A stretch of 64,000 bases of DNA from Paralvinella palmiformis (taxonomy: Eukaryota; Annelida; Polychaeta; Terebellida; Alvinellidae): assembly GCA_025642065.1 (NCBI GenBank), contig JAODUP010000092.1:573501-637500 (forward strand), written 5' to 3'. The notes under the pieces were generated by a model. That model did not search any database, was not told the origin of the DNA, and saw only the letters and a list, made by a program, of their open reading frames with translations. The position numbers and the translations under genes are program-made. Numbering within the stretch: position 1 is the first letter of the stretch; every line of letters begins with the position of its first letter. This document shows, one piece after another, positions 10,954 through 26,096 of the stretch.

Positions 10954-13528
10954 TCTATGAAAAATACTACCACAGGGTATAAGTAAGCAGGTGAAGGGGT
11001 TTTCAATTTTAACCGTTTCCTTGTAATTATCATGAATGTGCATCAAGACTGGTTGTTTTGTTATACAAAAAGGTGATGGCTGCCACAACGTAGATTCCTT
11101 AAAGCTTTTGCAAATTCAATTATCTGCATTAATAGAATACACTATATGGACTTGACATTATTATCATCACATAATGTCATATCACCTTATGAATCCTGTT
11201 CATGCATCTAAGGCACATAAGATTATTAAAGCTGTCATTTGTCATAGAACATATCATAGGCTAAACAATCTTCCCACTTTTGCTGAAAAGCCTCTCTGCT
11301 GAAGCAGATGATGCTGATAAACACAAACAAGTCAGAGCAACCATAACCAGTGAGAGGTATTTCTAAGAATGGGACATCTGAAAGCTAAGTGGATCTGGCA
11401 AGACATTCAGATCAATACATTTACCATTTAAAAACCCCAGTATTCTAATGTATTTGAGAATATATTTTCAGTCAAATTATTTAAATAAAAATGGATATAC
11501 ATTTCCTCTGGAATGCTTACAAAGAGAAAGAGTCTGCCTACTTTCAAATACGAATACAAATGTATTTGGCCCGATATCTGCTGACTTTATTGGACGTCAA
11601 CAGTGTGGTGTGCTAGTTGTGTAGGGTCTTCTTGTCTGATCTTTCAAGTGATCGCTGGTTGATTCAGCTGTGATTAAGTACATAAATAAACGAGTTCAAT
11701 TAGTTCAGATTATGACATTAGGACAAGTCATCCATCCACACAACCGAAGAGAGAAATATATATTTGGATGGATGAAGGGCAGATGAAAACATGTTACGGT
11801 ACTTTATTCAGATCGGATTGTGTTTTCCGTATCATATCATCACTTCGGTTCAAATCGACAAACAAAGGTGTTCCGATGGTGCCACCGTTAGAGCACTCTG
11901 CTGTAAATCTCCAGGTTGCGAGTTCGGATCTGGCTCATTCCATTGTTTGTGGGGTATGTTTCCCTATGATGTCACCACTCGTCCATATGTCCCAGTTGTT
12001 AACAGTGCCAAAACTGAACAGCTCAACTCACATATACAAACAAATATCAGCTCTGTCAGTCACTAAATCAATAAATGCCATTTAGGGTGATCAGTTTTCG
12101 AAAGATTTCCCGGTGAAATCATTCATGTCTGAAACCTGTGAAGGAGGATAAAGTTGTGCTACTATTGTTGATTCACAGAATTGTCAATTAGATGGCTATA
12201 ATTTCATTTCTGAATAAAATCCTAGTCTTCATTATGAATATTAACCAGCTATGCTTTCATTGTATATAGTTATATTGCAAAAGTTAATAATTTTCTAAAT
12301 AATTTTAATACGTTTACTGTATTGCATGAGAGTAATCAGTTTCTAATAATTTAAAAAAAAACATTTTCCAAATCTGTTTCAGTTGGCACAGAAACGGAAT
12401 TTTCGGAGGTTGAAGCTGGTGCTGCCCTCTTGTTTAGTATCTTCAAGGACACTGAGACTGTAACAAAGGCTCATTCCCTGCACATACAGAGGATATTTGG
12501 ACCATTCCCTTCCAGTGCAGCGACAAAAGCCTGCAAGATCACCAACCACATTGTAAACATGCTTCCCGACAAAACATTGGAACTTCTCAACGTGAACAGT
12601 TCAGCAAATGAAGATGATCGGGCAGAATTTGGTGAAAACCTGCACTTTTCACAACGCAGAGTGGAACCACCGAGGGAGGACGAGTTGTCTTGGTTAGATT
12701 TTCCTAATGGAGATAATTCAGAGCCGCTGTTTAGTATGAAGTATGTGGAACCCCGTGGACAGAAAATCGAAGAGAGGGTATACGATAAAGGTTTTAATGC
12801 AAGTTGGTTAAAGGAACAGTTGGAGAAATGTTATGGCAAGGATCAAACGGAGATTGGTTTGTCAGTCACGGAACTCTGTACAACTGTGTTTGATTTGTTG
12901 GCATCAAATAAGACAAATGATGAACTTCAAAATTTGGTATGTAGCTTGTGGTTACTTCTGTCCGATTTTAATTAACTAATCCGCTAATCATCTTTCTTAG
13001 CTGATATTATTTAAGAGATATGTATTGTGTATTATGCCGGTGCATATTATCTGATGTAATTGATATCTGGCAGCAGATAAATAGCTTTGACACTACTGTC
13101 ACAGCATATTCTCATCATTATATCATCTTAAATGTGTGTGTTTGAGTCTGTGTGTCTATATATATGCGTGTGTGTGTGTATTCTATTACAAGGTGAAATT
13201 GTTATTCTCATTGTCACCACTGAGTGTTCAAGAAAGAATATTATATCACGTCACATGAAATCATATGAGCTGCAGGCCATTCTTAACACTTTTAATCCCT
13301 TTTTTTTGCCATATGATTTAGGTGACCTGCATCAAGGCTAAACAAGTAGAGAGTTATAAGCTACTCTGTTACTTTGTGTTAGCGCTTTAGGGTTATTTTA
13401 ATCCAATTACATAGAGCGCTATATAAAATCTTGTATTATTGTATGATGGTGCTATACAAAAAAGTTGTAGATATTGTTGTCTGTCATCATAATTTTATGT
13501 GTTTATTAATGTGTATTTGCGCACGCAC

Positions 13529-13569
<41 letters not shown>

Positions 13570-14427
13570 CAGAAAAAGTGTAACATTTTATTTATTCTCT
13601 TTACAGCTGTTTGATTTTCTTGGAATTAAAGGGCTAGACTTGATTCCCAAAATTCTCCAGAACAGGAAACAACTCATCTCGGTGGCTTTTGACTCTAAAA
13701 CATCGTACGTTCTAAGTGGTGAGTCAGCAAGTTGTTAGTGTAAATCGCATTAGAGTATTAATGATCATATCCTCATCGTAATGAACTCTTCAGATGAATT
13801 TATTATAATGCCATCTCTATTTGTTCATTGTTGTTAGTTTGTTGATCTCGTCATTCACAGTAACTTTGTGGTAAAGCGCTAAGCTTAAAACCTCCGGGTT
13901 CTAGTTTTGAAATCCATCAATTCATTACTGATCTTGCACATTATCATAGGCTCCCGAATCATTATGAGTGTCGAGAGTTGGTCAATTATTATTGATTATG
14001 GGGCCATAATGGACAGTCAGAAACCGTGAGCTCCTGTGGCCTTGTGGTTAAGCACCCGGCACTTGGTGCCGAGGGTCTCAGATTCGATCCCGGTAACAGG
14101 TCAAAACTTTTCCAGAGATTAATTTCTCGGCTCACATCATCGTGGGTGGCTGACCACGTTAAATGGTGCTGCCCCTGGGGATGTAAAACACTCTGGCAGT
14201 GACCACTCTCAGGGTATTTCGGCTCCATCTTTCTCTACTGCTCCCCTGTGAGTGGTGGTGGTGGGGGGGGGGGGTTCCTCAACCACTCCAACATAGAGGC
14301 TGTGTTGAATAAGCGACAGCCTGGGGATTGTCCCTGAACAACAAAACGTCAGACATAGACTCTGGTTTGTCCCTGAACAACACACACACACACACACACA
14401 CAACACAACACACACACACACACACAC

Positions 14428-14477
<50 letters not shown>

Positions 14478-16615
14478 CTCCAAATACAAAAGATATTTAA
14501 AAGTACATCCTAAACTTTGTAATGGGAAAGCCCATCATTCTTTTGAGAGGACTGATCACTTAAGGCAAATGCTTAATAATTGTTACAGTTAATATTTTAT
14601 CAAACATTTGTCAGAAACATAATTATTATTAGAGTTACAGTAATATGCAATTTGTGATAACCTTTATCATTGGCTGATTGTATTCTTCTACATGTTTTCC
14701 TGATGTGCCTTTAAATCTTTATTGCTTACCAACTCTAAATGTAAGCTTATACAGGGTTCCCACACATCCTGGAAAATAACAAATTAATTTTCCAGGTACT
14801 GGAAATGTCCTTGAATTTGAAAAAATCAGGAAATGTCCTTGAAAAACATATTGCCTGTGAACAATCCACTTAGAACAAATTTTTAAAATATTATGCCTGT
14901 AGAAGAAAACTTCAATTGTAGAAGAATAAGTGTACTGGTACATAGTTTTGATATGCCATGTTAGTTAAAATTTAAATAAAAATGAGTGTATCAGACAGGT
15001 GGGAGGGGTGAGGGGGAGGCTGTTCTATAAAAATGCCAATAATCAGTATTACATTGAATAAATATAATATGCTTTTTCCCACATATCTTGATTTATTACC
15101 TTTGATTCTCGTATACTTTATCCTGGAAAATACTAATTTTGTCCTGGAAATGTCCTGGAAAATAATATTTCCTTGCCTGTGAGAACCTTGTTATAACCTT
15201 TTATGTTTTTCTACTACTTTTAAATGTAGGTGGTGTGAAATCTGAAGAAGCGACAAGACCTCAGTTTGGTTGTCAGGTCACAGTACAGGTCTGTAGGAAG
15301 TCCTTGTTTTATTAAAGATGGTTCAGACCATTTCAGAAATGACATGGTATATTTTTTCCTCAATAATGCAGGGTTATAAGCTAAGACTTTCCAGTCATTA
15401 GCCCACAGGGCTAATGGACTGTGAAATTAACCCTTGTGAAGTTTCACTAGCCTGAAAGCTACTGAGTGAGCACAGCAATGTCTAAGTGTAGTGAGGGTAT
15501 AGTTGGGGGTAAATAGGTTGTGAAGTAGACAATCAGAGCGCTTCATACACATGCTGACAGGACAATTCATTTTGTGTGCTGGCATGACTCAGAAAATCAA
15601 TTGCGACCATTAATGGCACCAGCTTCTTCAATTAATCACAATATTCTGCGGCCTAATAACACACATATTCTACTAGTCCACAAGTATTTCTATTAGACCT
15701 GGGCTAATCGGCTAGTGCTTATTTTGAACCCTGGAATGCTGAAGGATTTTGTTTCTGGATCACCATTCAGTTTTCAAGTCAAATTTGATAATTTCTCAGT
15801 CCTGCACTTAATCTCACCCACAAAACTTTCATTTTTTGGGGGGTTCCTATCACATCCCTTGATGTATCAAAGTTTATCTTACAGACAGAACAAGAACGGT
15901 TGTTAAAGAAGCTACTGAGGAAGGGCGAGAAAAAAGATAAGAAGTTTGGCAGTGAAAATATTGAAGAAGAAACTTTTGGATTTAATCCAAAAGAATTACG
16001 AGCCCAAAGGTATGTCTTGTTAGAACTTTGTTATAGCTTAAGCATTTTGTACTTACCGTAATTCAATGCAAAGTGTACTTTCTGGTTTGAATGATTATTT
16101 GTCTAGGAAAAATTGATTTCTCTGCAAGTAAATCTTAATTATCTATCTCTAAAAATGTTCCACAGAGAAGCAGCATTGCTTGCAGCTTCAGGCACGCCTC
16201 TGTTTAGGGAAAGACGTACTTTAACAACACGAGAACGATATCCAAATGTCTATGACTGTTACGCTGAAGCCAAACAGGCGCCAGCTTTTGTTGGTGGAGC
16301 TAAGGTAGAACAAACCATCTATTACAGTGATTTGACTATGTCTTTTTCAGGTTATAGTTGTGTTAAATACAATGATGGTTATGAAAAGTTATTTTGAACT
16401 TAGCCTGGATCTGTATCGCATATTTTCTTATCTTAACATCTAACACTGGCAGAAATGCTCTTCGTGTAGTTCAGTTTACGTCTTTATAGATGGTGCTGCC
16501 AACTGGCTTTGAAAGAAAAGATAACAAGGTTTACGAAGAAGTGTCAATTCCGCCAACAGAGAAAGCTCCAGTCGAAGTTGGGAGAAAACTCATTAACATT
16601 TCAGAATTGGATGAG
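9709..16615 (+). CDS. ASCC3: ASCC3 exons 1-7: N-terminal region
   Basis: Seven exons, about 452 residues. The start codon at 9709 opens [13 protein letters not shown], the conserved ASCC3 N-terminus. Exon 2 carries the [13 protein letters not shown] block; exon 3 the [13 protein letters not shown] segment; exons 4-5 the [15 protein letters not shown] stretch and a Lys-rich linker, then [10 protein letters not shown]; exon 6 [20 protein letters not shown]; exon 7 [20 protein letters not shown]. In the family this part precedes the first helicase cassette and includes the region that contacts ASCC2. Introns 1 and 2-4 hold low-complexity DNA, a family B SINE and a MITE-like element. Confidence 0.93.
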
Positions 16616-18578
16616 GTTTGTTGCTAATTTAGTAATATTTAAAAAAAAGATAATAGGTTTTTTTATTATAATTACTGCATGGAAACAATTAGAAGCAAAA
16701 TATTTGTGTAAACACTGACAGGATCCCATTTTAGTTCAAGCATAGTAATAGTTCGGATTTAATTGGTAAAATGTGTAACTGTATTTATACGAATTGTTAA
16801 TTATTGGACAGTGTATGCAGGTGTCAAACCCAGTTGTAATGTAAAAACCACATCATGAGTGGAAAAGTAATAATTTCAACATATTATTTTATGCGTTTGT
16901 TTTTAATTCTTCATACTGAGAAATTAGGGAATCTTTGTTCAGTTTGAGTTATTCCAGTTTTTATTCAGTTACATTGATAGATTGCAGTGTAATATTTTTT
17001 TTTTTTTGGGGGGGGCCTGTCGTAAATGATAAGGATTAATAGTTCTGATAGCGATAAAAAACATTCAAAACTTTTCATTGCAGGTTGCTCAGCTGGCATT
17101 CCAGAACACCAAGGCACTGAATAGAATCCAATCAATAGTGTTTGAAGCGGCCTACAAATCGAATGAAAATCTTCTGATATGCGCACCAACAGGTGCTGGA
17201 AAAACTAACATAGCTATGTTGTGCGTACTTCATGAGATCAAACAACATATGTCCGAAGGAGTGATCAGAAAAGATGAGTTTAAGGTAATTATGTTAATTT
17301 ACTAGAATCAAATATATTTGATCGATTACTGAATGTAGCATGCTGGTTCTAGGATTATATCAAAATTACTTTTTAAAGGGATTGCCCAACCCATGTACTG
17401 GGTGTACCACTGAGCTCGAATGTTTTCGAAGGATGTTAGCACTTAGAAGTTTGTAATTATTATTATTATTGTCACCAAATGTTGGAATGTAATATTTGTA
17501 TAATGTAGTTGCTAATAGAAATTATATGCCTTAATGAAGTAATATCATATTTATTGGAGTGTGTGTGAGTGGGGGGGGGGGGAATAAATAGGTACAGTAT
17601 TCTGTAATATTATCTCACAAATTAGCTTAACAGTATCTTGTGAGCTCAGGTGTTTACAATTAATTTTTCTACATCTATCCTTCAGGTTGTTTATGTGGCA
17701 CCAATGAAAGCTTTGGCTGCTGAGATGGTAGCTAACTTTGGTCAACGTTTACAGCATCTAGGCATCTTAGTTAAAGAGCTGACTGGAGATATGCAGCTTA
17801 CTAAAACAGAGATCAAGAATACACAGGTCTGATGTGTGTGTTTGTGTGTCTGTGTTTAAACATATTCACATGGACTATAAACATAAATAGTCCCTGAAGA
17901 TGTATTCTGGCATTCATAATAAATGATACTAAGAGAATTCTCTACATTTTACAGTATAGTTTTTAAAAAGTACCGTCTTAAAGCAGGTAGTCATTTGGAT
18001 ATGGTTCTTGCATGTTATTTGGACATAAACTATTTGATCATTCCTTAATAGTAACAGAACTGTTTAAATATTTGGAATAATGCATTATATGTATTTTTTT
18101 TCAGTTGTTACAACTTTTGAAGTTTTTTTAGGGATTGATACTATGTTATTTTACTGAATACATGTAGTATTATTGTAATTTGTTATATGTTTATGTTTTT
18201 GAAACTTATAGTGATATGTGTAAGTTTTGGGAGGTAGATTATAATTTAGTCTATTAAACATTCTGGTAATTCATCTGGAAGTCAAACAAGGTGAGATTGG
18301 GGTGGGGGGCGGCTGTTTACATGTCATATCACTGATTCTGGGATCATTGTTATAATTCTATATTCTAATAATGGCTTATTTTGCAATTCATTTGCTTGTT
18401 CAGAAGTAACTGTTAAGGATTTAGTAGTTTTTCATTATTATGTTTACATCATAGTGCTGATGGGTGCTTTTGATGTGCATCATTCAGAATGTTGAGTTAT
18501 GTATACATCGATAAAGCAAGACCAATTTTAAAAATAAATTTTTTCTGTCAGGCATAGTCATATTAAAAAAAACACAAA

Positions 18579-18614
<36 letters not shown>

Positions 18615-21600
18615 TTATGTTAATAGACAACAATTTATTGGATGGTTTTAAAATGTATTTAGTTAACGTTAATTTATGTAAGTCAAGATTTATTGGTGAC
18701 TGTGATAATAATATAATACACTCAAAGACAAATTGGTGATATCATCAGAACTATACATCTAGGTCTTAGACAGCAGCTAATTATTTGACAGATTGTCAAC
18801 AAAAATAAATTTCTCTTTCTGATAAAAGTTTAAGGTAATTAATCATTTACTCTTGTGTGTGTGTGCACATGCAATATATTTTATTCATACATTTCTAATC
18901 ATGTATTGGCATATTGCAGATGTTGGTGACTACACCTGAGAAATGGGATGTTGTAACAAGGAAGAGTACAGGCGACGTATCTCTGGCACAGATTGTGAAG
19001 CTGCTGATTATAGATGAAGTTCATCTTCTACACGACGACAGAGGAGCTGTCATAGAGAGTCTGGTGGCAAGAACACTAAGACAGGTTCATATGATCAATA
19101 TCTCCTTATCATAACACTTACATTCTATCAACTTATACAATGGTTAATTCTTCAAGTTGGTATGGAATTATAACATAGACAAAATGTTCTTGCTACAATT
19201 AAGGTAACACATTAATAACAAAAATTGTTGTTTCAATATGGAGGCAGACCTCTTTACAGTGTGATGCTTAGGGTGCCAACGGTCGGGAGCCATCACATTG
19301 TGACCACTTCATTATCATTCTCTGCTTTGATAAACTGACAAATAAACTATGTGATTCCTTAACACTTTCATGTCTGTCCTTATCGCTTATGTTGTACTTT
19401 GATGAAGCAAGTTTATTTAATATTATCGATTTTGGTTTTATTAAGGAAAATATATGAAATATAAAACAACAAACAGATTTTACTGCGAAAATAACTTCAC
19501 TATAGCGAGCCAAGATATTGCAGCTCCTTGTGTTGAATGCAAAACAACTATGCATTATGATTGCTTAAAACGTTTAAAATAGCAACTTAGGTGACCTGTT
19601 TATTACATTAATTAAGATGTTGGTAACTAAAATTATAAAAAATGATATTTACACACTCTGTATATTAATATGGTACCATATTTATTGATTCATAATTTTC
19701 TTTGACAATAAAATAAAAATGAATATGTTCATTAACTAGAAATGTTAACTTGATGCTATTTCAAGATGATTGCAACAATGGCCTTATTAGTAGCAATATT
19801 ATGCTTTTATGACTGTAAGTTGGAGACAACAATATCATGATTATTTTAAAGGATTTTACCTGAATTTGTTTACGATTTCATATTAATTGTTTTCAAATGG
19901 CTGTATTTCTATGGACATGGTTTCCATGCTTTGTTCCTTGATAAAGATGCTCTATTTAATTTAAATCTTTTTTCTAATAAGGTGTTAATTGTAAATATTA
20001 CTTTTAAGTAATACTGATAACAATGACGGCAGCACTAATCGGAATAATTTAGTTTTTATGCATCATGGATTTATTTTCTTTCCAATTTTTTCCCCCCCCC
20101 CCCGTACAGGTTGAGTCGTCACAGACTATGATTAGGATTGTTGGCCTGTCTGCTACACTGCCAAACTACACTGATGTAGCACAGTTCCTACACGTCAATC
20201 CTTACAAAGGTCTCTTTCTTCTTCGATGGTAGATTCAGACCTGTACCACTGGAACAGACATTTATTGGTGAGTACTCTGTGACTGGATAGCTATAATATA
20301 TGTGGTTAAAGATTTCGCTACAGATGCATATACGCTGGTGAAAATTATGCATCTCAGAGTAAAGAGTCGTCGTTATCTTCCATCCATTCCACTGATGCGT
20401 TACCTAGATGGTCTAATCTAGATTTTTTTAATTCTCTGTAACATTGCTTAGCCCAGACACATGCTAGGCATATGCATACATGTATCAATATGTGGAGGCA
20501 TGGAACATTTTATATTTAGATTAATGTATGTATAGTTGTATTTATATTTAGATTTATGGAGGTAGGTCTCAAGGGATGTTTAGATATGTTGATGCTCTGT
20601 ACCTGTTGCCTCTCTATATGCATCCTAAAACACGTATACACACACACACACACACATGCAAACACACACACATGCACACGCACAAACATGGTTACCCTCA
20701 ACTACCACTTTTGTTTCAATCTCCAACCAATATACCAAATCCAAGTTTATAAATTATTACAATGTTTAAACGTCACTACATCTTTGGATATTCTACCAAT
20801 CTGATAAAATATCTATTTCAATGTCTTTCCAGGTATAAAAGCGAACAACAGAATCCAACAAGTTCAGGATTTTAACACTGTTTGTTATGATAAAGTAGTT
20901 GCTCAAGTCAGACAAGGATATCAGGTAGGAAAATGGCTGCTTCCTATTGGACAGACTTATAATTAAATGAACCATAACTTTCGGTATTTAAAATATTTGA
21001 TTTTGTTTTGAAATGATGAAATCACCTTCTTTATTTTCACTAGGTATTAAAAGTAAGATATAGTTAGTATATACATTTATGTTTCCAAATTTTTGCTACA
21101 TTTTGGTCAATATGTCATCAAGTGTTCCGAAGGGTTGCGTTCTAATATTTCTTAAATAATGTCATATGTATTATTTTTGTCATTTCTGCGTCATTATTGC
21201 TGTATATTCTTTTTAAGCTCCAAATTTCGGCAAATTAGTTTCTTAACGGCATTTGAGAATTCAGTGGGCCTTAGATTTTCCTTCTAAATGGAAACAAATT
21301 GAGCATTCCCGTTCTTTAAGAAATCTGTTGTTACTATTATTTTTAGATGTTTTATTGTCAGCGAATCTCTGCAGTATACGGCCACTCTCCATGGTCAGGA
21401 CACTGTTTCCAGGTTCAACTTCGAGAAATACTATTTGTGCATCTTTGCAGGTGATGGTATTTGTCCATGCCAGAAATGAAACAGTTCGTACGGCCACGAC
21501 GCTCTGTGATATGGCTAAAAACAATGGCGACATAACCATGTTTCAACCCCAACAGTCGCCTAAATATGGAGAGGCCGAGAAACAGGTGATCTCCTTTTCT

Positions 21601-24600
21601 GATTTCTTATGATATATGATAAGCAGAAGAAAAATGAGTTATTGTCACAGTTTATGTTCTTTGCTTAATAATCGGACTTATATGTTATCTCTTCAATAAG
21701 ATCATGAGATCACGTAACAAGGAACTCCGTCAGTTGTTTCCGGATGGCTTTGCCATGCACCATGCTGGCATGTTAAGGCAGGATAGGAATCTGGTGGAAC
21801 GTTTCTTTGGTGCTGGCTTGATTCGCTGTATCGTGTGTACTGCCACACTGGCTTGGGGTGTTAACCTACCTGCTCATGCTGTGATCATCAAGGTAATTGA
21901 GTTGGTTTTTGTTTTCGCATAAATGAATGCTTGTGCACACACACACACACACACAGACAGAGACACACACAGAGTTAATTTCTTCAGAGAAATCTGCAAC
22001 AGAAAGGTGTTTAACTTACGAATTTCAATGTTTATTATGAAAAATCTATTGTACACAAAGTGAATTTTATTTTACCAGGGTACAAAGATTTATGATGCAA
22101 AGAAAGGAAGCTTTGTGGATCTAGGCATCCTGGATGTGATGCAGATCTTTGGACGCGCTGGACGACCCCAGTTTGATAAATTTGGTCATGGTACAATTTT
22201 AACAACACACAATTGCCTGTCGCATTATTTGGCTCTTCTGACAAGACAGAATCCCATCGAGTCACAGTTTATTGGCAGCCTTGCTGATAATCTGAATGCT
22301 GAGGTAAATATACTGACGTATTATTATTATGGAGAATGTTTGGTTCATGTGGCAAATGAAGATGAAACATGTTTTTGAGGTTTTGTAGTTTATTCGGTGT
22401 TGATCATAGATACCTGTTCAAAGATGGTAGGTTTTAGTTGTACTGTTACCATAGCAAGATTGGGAGGATTCACCATCTTACAAAAAACTTGGTACACTCA
22501 GGGATCTGCTTGGCCCAGTTGATAGTGTGATTAGCCACAATCCTCTAGCACCAAGGTTCCTATACCCGGCCAGGCTAAGTCTAAAGCTGTATCATCTATC
22601 TCTTTGCCTGATTACCATTGGAGGTCATTCAGCCCAATTAACATATCGTGTGCACAAAGGTGGCCATAAAACTGCAACATTTAATAGATAAAGCTAATGT
22701 TGTTTTAGTGGAATACCTAAAAACTGCTAGATATTTAGAGTTTGTCTGTTAAAGCTCTCAGAGAATATAGCATTCACTGATGTATGAATATTAATAATAA
22801 TATGTACCAGATTAAAATACTGGAGAAGGGGTTAGGAGATGTTGTTCCTGCTGTATCGGTACTGTTGTCAATGAACGTTGTTGAGATGCTTAAAGATTAC
22901 AGGTTTATTAATAGGTTTGTTATTTATGTGTTGGAATAACACATTACATAGACTAAATAACTTATAATAGTCTGTTATGAAAACCTTTCAGAATGCTTAA
23001 AAATGCAGACTGTCTGGGTGTACACTAATTGTCTCTGTCGACACTAATTAGATTTGTTTAATTATTAATCTTTAAAGTCTAATTTAATCATAATTTTAAA
23101 TATTATACAAAGAAGATCCCATATAATATTCAAGTTGGTTGTTTGACATATTCGTAGATCATGAGGACTTAATGAACCAGGAATTATTCACTTGTCGGAC
23201 ACCCTGACATCATCACATCCAACTCTTTTCTAAAGTGACTGATGATATCAGCTTCTTTGACTATAGAGAGTACCATCTTTATACAAACATAAATTATGTC
23301 TTTATGTAGCAGATTTATCCAGATGATGATGCTTTCTAGTCGGACTAATTGTTATAAAATACATGAAGTTTTAGATGTAGAACTGCATCCTGTTTGTCAG
23401 CAATATTTATATACATGTTGATAGACTGGGTTTGATAATCTGCATGACAGTAATCTCTTACAAACTTAAAATGGTGCTTTCCTGGTCTAAACTAGCAGCA
23501 CAGTTGGCAACAGATCTCAGCCATCTGAGTTCAAATCTTAGCACAGGCTTGTCTGAAGGGTGTTTCATCTTTCACTTTGTCTCATTACTTTTGGGTGTCA
23601 CTCAGCCCATTTAGCCTACCCTTGTGCACAAAGGTGGCCATAAAACATCTTGCAAATTTAAAGCCTATTTGTACACGGAGTAATTGATAACAATTAATTT
23701 TATCGTCAAGGATAAACAATATTTTAGATCACATTCTTCAAACATTATATCACTTTCTACTGATAATTTCCTGAAGCCTGTACTAACAATAGTTATATGA
23801 AACTGTGGCTGTGATGGACCAAAGATTGTTTTTATTGACGTTTGATCAGACACACACTTTGTGAGATTTTGTCTGTGCACCAACAACTTATTAATAAGTT
23901 TGTGATGTTGGGCAGCAGAGGTTTTACTAAATGATATACATAAAAGTGTTGTGGTAAATCTGCATCAGAGTCGGAACCTGACTTTGTTTAATATAGAATC
24001 ATTTACGATGGAGTAAAATGAACCATAGTTTTTTTTTTAGTACGCTGTATGTAGAATTCTTGTTATAAACTGTTTGGTTATTTATGATTTTTATATTAAG
24101 GGAGTTTATTTAAAATCCATAATTATGATGTTTCCATTCACTATTCTGTGGTCTTTTACTTATTTTCTTAAGTTTTGACAGCTATTTCCGGCAGAAAATC
24201 ACAATCCTGATTGATACATCCAGCTCATAAAATGGTATCAATTTTATTATATAGGTGGCTCTAGGTACTGTGACCAACGTTGAAGAAGGCGTCAGATGGC
24301 TTCAGTACACATACCTGTTTGTCAGGTTAAGGTGTAATCCACTTGTATATGGTATTACACAAAGTACACTGGAGGTTTGTACAGTCGAATTAAATTCAGA
24401 CAAAAAATTACTTCCTTTTTAATGCAACTTGTTTAAAAAAAATTAAATATCATTTATATAACTGGTGAAATTTTTTTTTTTAATCCTATCTCACAAATAC
24501 CTTGAGTAATTAGCAATTTTATTGTAATTTATTATCATTTAAAATGCTAGAAACATTTCTCATTTTTGGACTTAATAAAAAATCTGTTTAAGCGGTGGTG

Positions 24601-25113
24601 CTTAGAGTTTGTATTAAGTACATTTCGTACATTATTAGTAAACTTCTACTCTCACTTGAGCTGATTGCTCTTTAGGGTAGTGTGAAAATATCATGTTTCA
24701 TCTGTGTTATTATGTAAAAACATGCAGCATGATCCTATGCTGGAGGTGTTCAGGAAAGAATTGATAACAAAGTGTGGCCAAGCCCTAGATAAAGCTCGTA
24801 TGGTGCGTTTTGATGCGAGAAATGGATTCCTGTATTCGACCGATCTTGGCCGAATTGCAAGCCACTTCTATATAAAATATGACACAATAGAGGTAACACA
24901 TGGTTTCTTATGATCCTATATTAATCCTTTATATTAATCCTTTATTTGTAATGTGTATCACACTCTGTTGGCGAAATGAAGTGTTGGAGTCGGAACGCGA
25001 AACACGATTTTGTCGGATTAAAGAGTAATTTATAATGGAGCTAAATCTGTCAAAGGAAATAATGTGTCGGAAGGTGGATTTGTCAATAACATACTGATTA
25101 ATATTCATATATA

Positions 25114-25159
<46 letters not shown>

Positions 25160-26034
25160 AATATTCTTGATATAATCAGTGTTTAAACATGTCATAGTAT
25201 TTTTCTCTATATTTAGGTCATCAATCAGATGTTCCAGAATGTTATGAGTGAAGACAAAGTTCTGGAGATGGTTTCCAAAGCTCAGGAGTTTGAGCAGATC
25301 AAGGTAATGTCAACATCTCTCATCACATGTTTTATGTCAGATTGTTAGTGAATTTTGTCATTGAAGAATCTGTTGAATGAGACTCGTATAGGTTCAGTTA
25401 AAGGAGTCATGATATTAATTGCCGAAATGGGAGTTATTTTTCTTGGCTGGCTACCTCAAATAATGGAGATGCACATGGTCTGAAATTTACTGCTTCGTCA
25501 AAGGACTAACTCTAAATCAATTTAGAAATTATAATATATTGCATATTCAATGGAGATTACCTAGCCAGTTATCTAGCTAGAGAAAAACCTCCTATTATAA
25601 TGCCAAGGCTGCAATACGAACCTCCGATGTCCAGCATATCATGACAGTGGGCAAGGAGTCGAATAGAGTGTGATAAAGCCATGGTTTTTAAATGGTAAGA
25701 ACACAGATTACAAAAATTGTGTGATCTAGTCCAGATTCAGAGTTCCCGTTATATGGGTCGAGTCTTGGTTACAGAATCTGTGAGGGAGCTTCTGTGTTAA
25801 AAACTAAATAAAAAGCAGCTAAGTTTCTTGTATGAAGCTTTGAAGCTCATTTCTTTCTATACAAGCATGCACAAATGTTTTGTTCTTCAGGTTGGCAAAT
25901 GAAGTGTTGGAGTCGGAATGCGAAACACGATTTTGTCGGATTAAAGAGTAATTTATAATGGAGCTAAATCTGTCAAAGGCACAATGTCTCAGAAGGTGGA
26001 TTTGTCTGATAAACGATTCGGATTAATGGACTGA

Positions 26035-26096
<62 letters not shown>

